Positions 26,209 through 33,836 of a stretch of DNA of 64,000 bases are shown one piece after another; the stretch's first letter is position 1, and each line of letters opens with the position of its first letter. Position numbers and translations under genes: made by a program. The DNA comes from Nonomuraea sp. SBT364 (GTDB taxonomy: Bacteria > Actinomycetota > Actinomycetes > Streptosporangiales > Streptosporangiaceae): positions 167,608 to 231,607 of the forward strand of contig NZ_LAVL01000001.1 in the NCBI RefSeq assembly GCF_001083785.1, given 5' to 3'. The notes under the pieces are model-generated. The model was given only the letters and a program-made list of their open reading frames with translations, was not told where the DNA came from and did no database searches.

Positions 26209-26685
26209 CTACTGTCGAAGGTCGGTCGTCGCGGGACCGGCTGGGACGGCGGGGGTTCGAGGCCATGTCCAGGCGGAGCGCAGGATGAAGGCCAGGAGCA
26301 GCACCTCGATTCCGATGGAGAGGCCGTAGAAGGGGGCCCAGTCCCAGGACTCCCCTGCCGCGTTGACCACCGAGTAGGGGATGTAGAGCGATGCCGCGAC
26401 GAGGTTCGCGGCGCGGTTCACGCGGGCGGGCAGCGTCATGGAGAGCATCACCATCAGGGCCGGGATCGACACGGACGCGAGCATCATGGTCAGCAACGTC
26501 GGGCTGATGTCGAACTCAAAGACGACGCCGGCCAGGATGTTGCCGACGGTGCCAGGCTTGTAAAGGTGGAAGTAGTCGACGTAGATGTAGAGGAACATGA
26601 AGCTGGTCCATGCGGCGGCGAGCTTGACCTGCACGGGGACCGGCGGGTTGTCGAGCAGGTTCGGGGGTTTCGTCCGGATGGTCAT
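26209..26685 (-). CDS. small integral membrane protein (DUF6326-like)
   Basis: 158 residues with four hydrophobic helices: AWTSFMFLYIYVDYFHLYKP, LLTMMLASVSIPALMVMLSM, a helix around LVAASLYIPYSVV and FYGLSIGIEVLLLAFILRSA. The pattern (YVDYFHLYKPG, a short loop, then helices 2-4) is that of a family of unknown function I associate with DUF6326; the number is from memory. ATG 26685 has AGAAG upstream. It is downstream of the broken quinone oxidoreductase on the same strand, perhaps once one operon repressed by the TetR at 27496. Confidence 0.7.
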   Translation of the reverse strand: MTIRTKPPNLLDNPPVPVQVKLAAAWTSFMFLYIYVDYFHLYKPGTVGNILAGVVFEFDISPTLLTMMLASVSIPALMVMLSMTLPARVNRAANLVAASLYIPYSVVNAAGESWDWAPFYGLSIGIEVLLLAFILRSAWTWPRTPAVPAGPATTDLRQ

Positions 26686-26781
26686 CGTTCTTCTTTCGAG
26701 AGGAGCGGTCCGTCCGCCGGAGTGGCGGCAGGTTGGGGCGTACATTCGCACGGGGTCGGGTCGTTCTCGTCGGTCCGGTCG

Positions 26782-27379
26782 TCAGACGGTGACGACGACC
26801 TTTCCTCGGGTGTGGCCGGCCGCGACGTAGCGGAGGGCGTCGGCTGCTTCGTCGACGTTGCGGGTGCTGCACACACCCGTTCGCGATCTTGCGCAATGCC
26901 TGCAACGCCGTCGTGGCCGAGGCGGGCACCGCCGGCGCGTCCACGACCGGCAGGTTGGCGGGCACGGACACGAGGACGTCCGCCGGGACGCGGGCGTACT
27001 CCGCGAGCGTTCCGGCGATGCTCTGGCCGAACACCTCGTCGCCGGGGCGGAGAGCGGTGACATCCTTCCCGACCGCTGCCGCCACGCCGGCGAGATCCCT
27101 GCCATGGATGCCGTGGCGCGGCCGGCGGAGCCTGAACGCCAGGCGCACCACGTACGGCTCACCGGTCATGACGGAGTAGTCGCCAGGATGTACCGAGGCC
27201 GCGCCCACCTGGACGAGCACATCGCCTCGACCGGGCAGCGGTAGCTCGACCTCGGACGACTCGAGCGCTGAGGGCGGGCCGTAGCGGTGCCGGACGGCGG
27301 CCCGCATCGTCGTCGCCCCGGCCGGACTCGCGCTCGGCACCAGGCGTGCTCCGGCATGCGATCGCTGTTCGATTCCCAC
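26782..27379 (-). pseudogene. zinc-type alcohol dehydrogenase / quinone oxidoreductase, Rossmann domain deleted
   Basis: GTG 27379 (six bases after AGGAGG) opens the GroES-like catalytic domain: MRAAVRHRYGPPSALESSEV, GAASVHPGDYSVMTGEPYVV, HGRDLAGVAAAVGKDVTALR and GDEVFGQSIAGTLAEYARVP. Just after TALQALRKIANG the sequence jumps, in another phase, to the very end of such proteins (NVDEAADALRYVAAGHTRGK then VVVTV and stop 26782). About 160 residues with the whole NAD(P)-binding domain are missing. The divergent TetR and its operator are intact. Confidence 0.85.
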
Positions 27380-27430
27380 CGAAGCCTCCTCACGTCCGAG
27401 CTGCGGCTCTCGCCGGTTCGTACACCGTAC

Positions 27431-27465
27431 TTCGTACGCTGTACTATGATAGTACGCTGTACGAA
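27431..27465. promoter_or_regulatory. TetR operator: 35-bp palindrome centred at 27448
   Basis: TTCGTACGCTGTACTAT (27431-27447) and ATAGTACGCTGTACGAA (27449-27465) are reverse complements at 14 of 17 positions around one central G. The inner GTACTAT / ATAGTAC arms are perfect. It lies between the divergent starts of the oxidoreductase remnant (27379) and the TetR gene (27496). Confidence 0.8.
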
Positions 27466-27495
27466 TGTCAAGCCGTTCGAGAGCGAGGAGACCCG

Positions 27496-28170
27496 TTGTC
27501 TGCCAGGAAACGGCGCGAGGTCGCGTCAGATGCGGGGCTGAGCAAGGAGCGGGTGGTGATCGAGGCGGTCCGGCTCGCCGACCGCGAGGGGGTCCACGGG
27601 CTGAGCATGCGCAGGCTGGCTGGCGCGCTCGGCGCGGGCGCGATGTCGCTCTACTACTACGTGGCGAACAAGGAGGAGTTGCTGGACGCCATGATCGACG
27701 TCATGTTCGAGGAGATCGAGCTCCCGCCTGAAGGGACCGACTGGCAGTCAGCGATGCGACGCCGGGCGGTATCCGCCCGGCAGGTTCTCACACGCCACCC
27801 GTGGGCGATCGGCCTGATGGAGTCGCGGACATCGCCGGGGCCCGCGAACCTCCGCCACCGCGAAGCGGTCACCGCCTGCCTGCGGAGGGCCGGCTTCCCG
27901 GTGTTGATGGCGACGCACGCCAACTGGCTGCTCGACAGCTACGTCTACGGTTTCGCCCTGCAGGAAGCCGGCCTGCCGTTCGACACCGCCGATGAGTTCG
28001 CGGACATGGCCGAGGACGTCTACCTGCCCCAGCTTCCTCCTGACGAGTTCCCCTACCTCAACGAATCCGCCGCGGTGCTCGCCGCTGCCGGCTACGACCC
28101 GGCGGAGGAGTTCACCTTCGGCCTCGACCTCGTCCTTGCCGCCCTCGAGTCCCTGAGAGTGCCTGCGTGA
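27496..28170 (+). CDS. TetR family transcriptional regulator (TetR_C_1 type)
   Basis: 224 residues. The HTH is GLSKERVVIEAVRLADREGV, GLSMRRLAGALGAGAMSLYY then YVANKEELLDAMIDVMFEEI, followed by a TetR_C ligand domain. TTG 27496 is preceded by GAGGAG five bases away and gives the conserved LSARKRREV opening; longer upstream starts would run into the operator. It should repress itself and the divergent oxidoreductase/DUF6326-like genes, of which the first is broken. Confidence 0.88.
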   Translation: MSARKRREVASDAGLSKERVVIEAVRLADREGVHGLSMRRLAGALGAGAMSLYYYVANKEELLDAMIDVMFEEIELPPEGTDWQSAMRRRAVSARQVLTRHPWAIGLMESRTSPGPANLRHREAVTACLRRAGFPVLMATHANWLLDSYVYGFALQEAGLPFDTADEFADMAEDVYLPQLPPDEFPYLNESAAVLAAAGYDPAEEFTFGLDLVLAALESLRVPA

Positions 28171-28195
28171 GCCTCCATCCGTGATGTCGTCAGGT

Positions 28196-28395
28196 GATCC
28201 AGTTGTGCTGGGATGGCGCGGTGGCTGAGCGCAAGCCGTACCCGAGCGACTCAACCGACGGGCCGCCTCAGGCATCTCGGTGAAAGTCTCGATCAGCGCA
28301 TCACGCAGCGCTTCGGCGGTGCGGGCGCCGGGCAGCTGGATCGGGCGCGGGCAGCGGCTGGCGCGGTCGACCATGGTGCCGGGGCGAAGCGCGCT
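28196..28395 (-). mobile_element. IS30-family transposase fragment
   Basis: The minus strand reads GTMVDRASRCPRPIQLPGAR then TAEALRDALIETFTEMPEAA and RRLSRSG, matching the catalytic-core stretch of IS30 transposases (V-E-R-x-T-R at the first Asp region, TAEAVRDAL, LPxxLRRSLTWDRG). It shifts phase after RRL and nothing else of the element is present. The rest of 28171-28555 shows no gene. Confidence 0.5.
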
Positions 28396-28555
28396 GAAGG
28401 CCTGGACTCAAGCCGGTCGCTTCACGGACGAGGCGGTGGGTGTCCGGAGAGCCAGTGGCCTCGCCCCGTGTCAGCAGGGCCGCCCCTTCCCGCGAGGCGA
28501 GGCCACCTCGTACCGCGACGATCGTGATGCGGCGACGACATTCAGGTGGATGGCA

Positions 28556-29956
28556 TTAGCCGGCGCAGGGGTTGGGCCGTACGATCGGCGCGAGCTGCCC
28601 GTTGATCATGCCGCCTTCATCAGTGAGATGGAACAGCCGGCGCTGGTCCTCGGTCTCGTGCGTATCGAAGGTCCAGAACAGCCAGCCGCGCATGCCGAGC
28701 GCACAGGTCTGCCGTTGAAGATCACGCATACCGTAGGCCGCAGAGGCCAGGTCGTTATACATCCACTTGAAGGCGCCGAATTCGCCCACGATCACCGGCC
28801 CGCGGATTCCCTTCTCCCACTCGATCGTCTCCAGATCGCGTCGCAGTTCGTACGGGGCGTTCAGGCCGGGCTGATCCACCGGGTACAGGTGCAGGTCGAG
28901 GAAGGACAGCTTCGAGCTGTTCATGAGATTCCGCGGCCGTACGGGGAATCGCTGGTCACCGGGCGAACCGGCGGGCAGACCCGCGGGCCCCGGCTTGCCG
29001 ACGGCCCCGTACGTGAAGGTACCCATGGTCACCAGCGCTCCGGGGTCGACGCTGTGGATGGCGTCGACCATCTGGTTGGCGTATGCCGCGAGATTCTCAT
29101 CCTGGGCCCTCTGCCGGTCTTCCGGTGCGGCCATGTCATAAGTCCGGCCGTTGGCCGTCCGGACTCGTCCGGACGAGCGGTTGAACGGCCCCGTGTCGCC
29201 TGTCAGGAATGCCTCATTGTCGAGCTGGTAGGCCAGGACGGTCGACAGCAAGGAGGATCCGACCCGATCGCGAAGTCCTGTCACGAAGTTTCGCAGATAA
29301 GCGCTTTTGGCCTTGAGATACTCGCCGTTCAGGTACTCGATATTGCGTCCCTCGATCGGCACCTCTCCGGAATCCCACGGTCCGATCATCCGGTAGTAGT
29401 AGATGCTCTGCCCGATGTGGTCGAGCGAGAACATCACCCTGATCTTGTGGCGCGTGGCGATGCGTACGAAGCCGGCAACGTTGTCCATGTACGGGCCGTA
29501 CAGCGGCTCATTGTGCTGTGCCCCTCGGCCAAGCCCGTGGGGATGCCCCTTGTCCGCGTCGGGAACGCTGCCGGAGTCGATGAACACGCGCACAGCGTTG
29601 TAGCCATCGCGGGCCATGGACTCCAGAGCCAGGTTGGCCTTTGCGGCTTCGTATCGGCCGGGCTCGAACGTCGCGTGATAAGGATGGATGCCGTCATGTT
29701 CCGCGAGCCGCACATAGTTGCTTCCCCGCGGCACGAAGGGCCACCCGGTCGCGCTGTAGGCGAGATAACCGCCCGGAGCGCCCACGTTGGACACCGCCTT
29801 CAGCCGGGGCAGCGGCGCCAACTCCGCAGCCTGGGCACCTCCTCCGATCATCGTGAGGACAGCGGCGACGCACAATGCCAGAGTCCCGGCGATCACTGAC
29901 CGCCGGCGCGCGCGAAGCGGCGATGCCGAACTCGCTATCTCATGGAGCTTTCTCAA
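28556..29956 (-). CDS. secreted glycoside hydrolase, GH5-like (clan GH-A)
   Basis: 466 residues. The Arg-rich N terminus plus VIAGTLALCVAAVLTMIGGG and AQAAEL is a signal peptide. The TIM-barrel hydrolase shows YNAVRVFIDSG, the acid/base site AYQLDNEAFL (Glu248) and the nucleophile strand PVIVGEFGAFKWM (Glu392), the spacing expected for clan GH-A retaining enzymes. It probably cleaves a beta-linked polysaccharide such as mannan or glucan outside the cell; specificity is not readable. The start is TTG 29956, nine bases after AAAGG. Its N terminus is about 130 bases from the 3' end of the large repeat protein on the same strand, which may be cotranscribed. Confidence 0.82.
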   Translation of the reverse strand: MRKLHEIASSASPLRARRRSVIAGTLALCVAAVLTMIGGGAQAAELAPLPRLKAVSNVGAPGGYLAYSATGWPFVPRGSNYVRLAEHDGIHPYHATFEPGRYEAAKANLALESMARDGYNAVRVFIDSGSVPDADKGHPHGLGRGAQHNEPLYGPYMDNVAGFVRIATRHKIRVMFSLDHIGQSIYYYRMIGPWDSGEVPIEGRNIEYLNGEYLKAKSAYLRNFVTGLRDRVGSSLLSTVLAYQLDNEAFLTGDTGPFNRSSGRVRTANGRTYDMAAPEDRQRAQDENLAAYANQMVDAIHSVDPGALVTMGTFTYGAVGKPGPAGLPAGSPGDQRFPVRPRNLMNSSKLSFLDLHLYPVDQPGLNAPYELRRDLETIEWEKGIRGPVIVGEFGAFKWMYNDLASAAYGMRDLQRQTCALGMRGWLFWTFDTHETEDQRRLFHLTDEGGMINGQLAPIVRPNPCAG

Positions 29957-30089
29957 GAGTGTTGCCTTTCGTGAATGTATTCGGCGCAGACGCTCCGGAT
30001 GTCCTGGCCGACACCAGTGATCCGGCGCGCCGACGCGAGCCGCCCGGGCAGCACTGGCTCGTGCGTGCCCGGGCGGGAGGATGATGTGG

Positions 30090-33000
30090 TTAGTCCGGCA
30101 GACCCCAATTGAGGGTGCCGGAGACCACCGTCGCGCCGAAGGCGGTCGAGGTGGACGGGGTGCACGCCATCCGGTTGTCGGCGGCGGAACCGACTCGGCG
30201 GCAGAAGTCCGCCTTGCCGTCGCCACTGACGTCCGCCCAGATGCGCAACGCCGGGTATCCCCAGTCGATCGCGGCGGAGCTGATCTCGGCGCCGAACCCG
30301 GAGCCGGTGGACGGAGCACACTTCAGGCGCGCACCGCTGTTGTTCGTCTCGCCGGTCACCCGGCAGTAGTCGGACCTGCCGTCCCCATTGACGTCAGCCC
30401 ATGCCCGCCCGGACGGCTGCCCCCACTCGAGGGCGGTCGACGGGGTCGTCGCGGCGAAGGCGGCGCCGGTCGAGACCGTACAGGTCACTCGCTGGTTGTC
30501 CGTGCCGCCGACGCGCCTGCAGTAGTCGGCCATACGGTCACCGTTGACATCGGTCCAGGTCCGATCGGCGGGGAAACCCCCGTCGATCGCGGTGGAGCTG
30601 ATCTCGGCGCCGAACCCGGAACCGGTGGACGGAGCACACTTCAGGCGCACGTCGATGTTGTTCGTCTCACCGGTCACCCGGCAGTAGTCGGACCTGCCGT
30701 CCCCATTGACGTCGGTCCACGCCCGCCCGGTGGCATGACCCCACTGCAGAGCCGCTGACACGAAGGTGGTCCCGAAGGCAGTACCGGTCGACAGCGTGCA
30801 TGCCACCCGCTCATTGCCGGGGCCGCCGACACGCCGGCAGTAGTCGGCCTTGCCGTCGCCGTTGGCGTCGGTCCATGTCCGGTTCGCGTTGTAGCCCCAG
30901 TCGATCGGGGCCGACATGATGTTGGCGCCGAATCCGCTCCCGGTGGACGGCGCACAGGCCACGTACGCATTGGTGTGGTTACGCGTCCCGAGGACCCGGC
31001 AGTAGTCGGCCTTGCCGTCACCGTTGACGTCGGCCCATGCGCGCCCGGCCGTAAAGCCCCAGTCGAGCACACCCGAGCTGATTGTCGCGCCGAACCCCGA
31101 TCCGGTCGACAGGGTGCATTGCACCTTGCTGGACTCGTAGTTCTTGGTTCCGACCCGACGGCAGTAGTCGCGCTTCCCGTCGCCGTTGACATCGGCCCAG
31201 TCCGCAGCCGTCGGCTTGATCGGCTCCAGCAGGCTGACCAGCGATGCCTGATTGGCCCGCTGCATGTTGTCACAACCGATCTGGTCGCAGGTGCCCAGCC
31301 TTGCCGCGTCGCCGTCCTCGAAACTGTACAAGGAGTGGATCCCGTCACCCACTACATGCAATTGGGTGCCGTCCTTGGGCGTCGTGGGAAGCCTGTCCCA
31401 CACCCGCCGCGGAATCTTGTGGATCGGCTTGGAGGCGTAGCCGGCGTCAACGATCTCCTGCGTACTGCCGAAGATCACTCTCGCCTCTCCCATGACGCCT
31501 GCCTTTGCCGCCGATGAGACGTCTTGCAACAGGGTTCCGTCAGCGATCTGCACGGGCAGCGTCTTCCACACCCGGTTGGGAATCACCTGCATGGGCTTGC
31601 TCGCATAGCCCGCGGCCTCGACTTCCTCCATGTTGTCGAACGGAACGATCGCGCCACCGATGACGGCTGCCTGAAGCGCTGATGCGGAGTCCTTGAGCCG
31701 TGTACCATCGGCGATCTTCGTGGGCAGCGCGCTCCAAACCCTCGGTGGCAGGATGTGCAGCGGCTTGTCCCCATAGCCGGCCCCTTCGAGCTCTTCCATG
31801 CTCACGAAGGGGATCTTCGCGCCACCGACGATGGCGGCCTGGGTGGGGTTGCCTGCCACGCCGACGCGTGTGCCAATGCTGATGTCGTCGGGCAACGCAT
31901 CCCAGACGCGGGAGGGGACCACGAACAACGGGTCGTCGTCGTATCCGGCGGCGTTGACTTCGTCCATGTCGATGAAGGGCACCTTCGCCCCACCGACGAT
32001 CACCGCCTGTGTCGGCGAACCGGCGTTCTTGATCCGCGTCCCATCCGCGATCTCTCTGGGCAGGGTGTCCCAGACGTGGGAGGGAACCGTCCATAGAGTC
32101 CGGTCGCCATATCCGGAGCCGTTGAGTTCTTCCATGCTGGTGAAGTCCATCCTCGCGCCGCCGACTACCACGGCCTGTGAGGGCGAGGTCCCGTTCTTGA
32201 TCCGGGTGCCATCCATGATTTGCGTCGGCAAAGCGCTGAAGGCGCGCGCTGGCATGCCCCGGACCTTCGATGCCCAGTCGGTGCCGAACCCGGCGTCGAT
32301 GACCTCCTGCTCGCTGCGGAAGTTCACCCTGGCCGATCCCATGATGGCCGCCACCGGAGTCGACCCCTTGGAGCCTTGGACAAGGGTGCCGTCTTGAGGG
32401 ACCGGTGGCAGAGCGTTGAAGTGCCGGGTCGGGACGCCTCGCACCTTCGATGCCCAGTTGGTGCCGAACCCGGCGTCGATGACCTCCTGCTCGCTCTCGA
32501 AGGGTATCTTCGCCCCTCCCAGGTACATCGCGACCGCGGTGGAGACGCCGCGGGCGGTTCCCTGGACCAGGGTCCCATCGACCGGGATGAAGCCGATCCG
32601 GTTGTAGCTGTCGGATGAGATCGCCACCACCCGGCCGGCCCAGTCGGTGCCGTGGCCGACGTCGATGACCTCCTGCTCGCTTTCGAAGGGCACCAGAGCG
32701 CCGCCCAGCGTCGCGGCTACCGGCAGGTCGGTGCTGCCGGCTTTTGCCTGCACCAAAGCACCGTCGGCCGGGGCATGGTTCATATGGTCGCGAGCGTCGA
32801 TGGACCAGTCCGAGACCTTCACCGGACTACCGCACGAAACCGGGGCGGCACACGTGTCCTGCCAGATGGGGGCACCGCCGACGAAAATGTAGATCCGTCC
32901 GCGCTGATCTGAGGCAGAGGACCCGTTACGAGGAATGTCTGGACCGGCGTCGATCACCGCCTGCGTGGTCGGACGCGGCGTGCCCGAGCAGATCCCGTCG

Positions 33001-33836
33001 CCGCAAGTGGCCTGCCACACTGGCGCCCCGCCCACCATCTTGTAGATGCGGCCGGTGTCGCCTGTCTTGAGCAAGGCACCGTCGGCGAGTCCGCGGACAT
33101 CGGTCACCGGCTGTGGGCCGGGTGTCGGCGCCGACCCACTCCAGCTGTGGCTACCGCCCCTGCCACCGCCACCGCTGGCGAAGCCGCTGAGCGAGCAGGG
33201 CGGGTTGGGAGTGTGCCAGGTGCATATGATTGAGCTCGTGGGAATGACCGCCCAACGGAAGCTCCTGCTGGAGGTCTTGTAACAGGTGGTCGTACCGTCG
33301 GGTTTCCGGGGCCCGAAATTCGCCTCCTTGACGGTGGTCGTGTCTACTCGGTATGCGACGCGCACATATTTTACATACGACTGTATGAATCCACGTTGGC
33401 GTGGCGGCACCTTCATCAGGGCACCGCTTGTCGTAGCGGTTTTATGTTCTACTCTGGTAATATATTGAGCGTTTATGGCCAAGCTTACTATCTTGCTGGC
33501 CTCTACCTGGGATCCCACACTTGTCTCGACGGCCAGCGTGACCTCTTCCGTCACCGAGTACGGATAGGTTTGCTCGATGTCTCCGCCGGTGTTGTCGCGC
33601 TCCTGCAATATTCCGATTCGACGAGCGCTGGCGCCGGACGAGAGGATTTCTACCTTTTCGACGCTCCCCAGTTGAGATACATTGCAGGTATAAAAGGGAG
33701 CAAACGCCTGCGCTGCCCCACGTTGGACTAACCCTTCAGCGGCGACCGCTCCGTGCGCGCCGTACGCCTCCCCCAAAAAGAAGCTGGCCATCACGACGGC
33801 CATGATACAGACGAAAAATCGTCTCCAGCCGCTCAT
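30090..33836 (-). CDS. large secreted repeat protein: unknown N-terminal domain, eleven ~45-60-residue repeats, seven FG-GAP/VCBS-like repeats
   Basis: 1248 residues. Signal peptide MSGWRRFFVCIMAVVMASFF. An N-terminal domain (about 35-215) has long Ser/Thr-rich strands (SVTEEVTLAVETSVGSQVEA, then MKVPPRQRGFIQSYVKYVRV) that vaguely recall aerolysin/MTX-like pore formers. After a Gly/Pro linker come about eleven repeats of the type DGTxIKxxxSPTQAxIVGGA + PFxSMEEVxAAGY + P..VWDALP. The last ~375 residues are seven units with DVNGDGKADYCRRVG (calcium-loop-like) and STGSGFGA, typical of FG-GAP/VCBS surface modules. ATG 33836 has GGAG four bases upstream. A stronger AAAGGAG lies six bases before an in-frame ATT 36 bases earlier. 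Likely an adhesin, lectin or toxin-like exoprotein; partner of the GH5 gene downstream. Confidence 0.75.
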   Translation of the reverse strand: MSGWRRFFVCIMAVVMASFFLGEAYGAHGAVAAEGLVQRGAAQAFAPFYTCNVSQLGSVEKVEILSSGASARRIGILQERDNTGGDIEQTYPYSVTEEVTLAVETSVGSQVEASKIVSLAINAQYITRVEHKTATTSGALMKVPPRQRGFIQSYVKYVRVAYRVDTTTVKEANFGPRKPDGTTTCYKTSSRSFRWAVIPTSSIICTWHTPNPPCSLSGFASGGGGRGGSHSWSGSAPTPGPQPVTDVRGLADGALLKTGDTGRIYKMVGGAPVWQATCGDGICSGTPRPTTQAVIDAGPDIPRNGSSASDQRGRIYIFVGGAPIWQDTCAAPVSCGSPVKVSDWSIDARDHMNHAPADGALVQAKAGSTDLPVAATLGGALVPFESEQEVIDVGHGTDWAGRVVAISSDSYNRIGFIPVDGTLVQGTARGVSTAVAMYLGGAKIPFESEQEVIDAGFGTNWASKVRGVPTRHFNALPPVPQDGTLVQGSKGSTPVAAIMGSARVNFRSEQEVIDAGFGTDWASKVRGMPARAFSALPTQIMDGTRIKNGTSPSQAVVVGGARMDFTSMEELNGSGYGDRTLWTVPSHVWDTLPREIADGTRIKNAGSPTQAVIVGGAKVPFIDMDEVNAAGYDDDPLFVVPSRVWDALPDDISIGTRVGVAGNPTQAAIVGGAKIPFVSMEELEGAGYGDKPLHILPPRVWSALPTKIADGTRLKDSASALQAAVIGGAIVPFDNMEEVEAAGYASKPMQVIPNRVWKTLPVQIADGTLLQDVSSAAKAGVMGEARVIFGSTQEIVDAGYASKPIHKIPRRVWDRLPTTPKDGTQLHVVGDGIHSLYSFEDGDAARLGTCDQIGCDNMQRANQASLVSLLEPIKPTAADWADVNGDGKRDYCRRVGTKNYESSKVQCTLSTGSGFGATISSGVLDWGFTAGRAWADVNGDGKADYCRVLGTRNHTNAYVACAPSTGSGFGANIMSAPIDWGYNANRTWTDANGDGKADYCRRVGGPGNERVACTLSTGTAFGTTFVSAALQWGHATGRAWTDVNGDGRSDYCRVTGETNNIDVRLKCAPSTGSGFGAEISSTAIDGGFPADRTWTDVNGDRMADYCRRVGGTDNQRVTCTVSTGAAFAATTPSTALEWGQPSGRAWADVNGDGRSDYCRVTGETNNSGARLKCAPSTGSGFGAEISSAAIDWGYPALRIWADVSGDGKADFCRRVGSAADNRMACTPSTSTAFGATVVSGTLNWGLPD
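30276..30735 (-). repeat. 318-bp-period near-identical duplication in the VCBS region
   Basis: About 130 bases from 30281 recur almost unchanged 318 bases later (from 30599), for example TGATCTCGGCGCCGAACCCG at both. The period equals 106 codons, two protein repeat units, and the units alternate in type (CRRVGG...N.RV.CT versus CRVTGETNN...LKCAPS). This points to a recent duplication of a two-unit block. Confidence 0.8.

Noticed and set aside
28280..29899. 539-codon plus-strand ORF
   Set aside because: Antisense to the GH5-like gene that has a signal peptide and both catalytic Glu residues.
30090..31210. regularly spaced similar sequences suggesting a CRISPR array
   Set aside because: The repeats are in-frame protein repeats about 159 bp apart, not short repeats with unique spacers.
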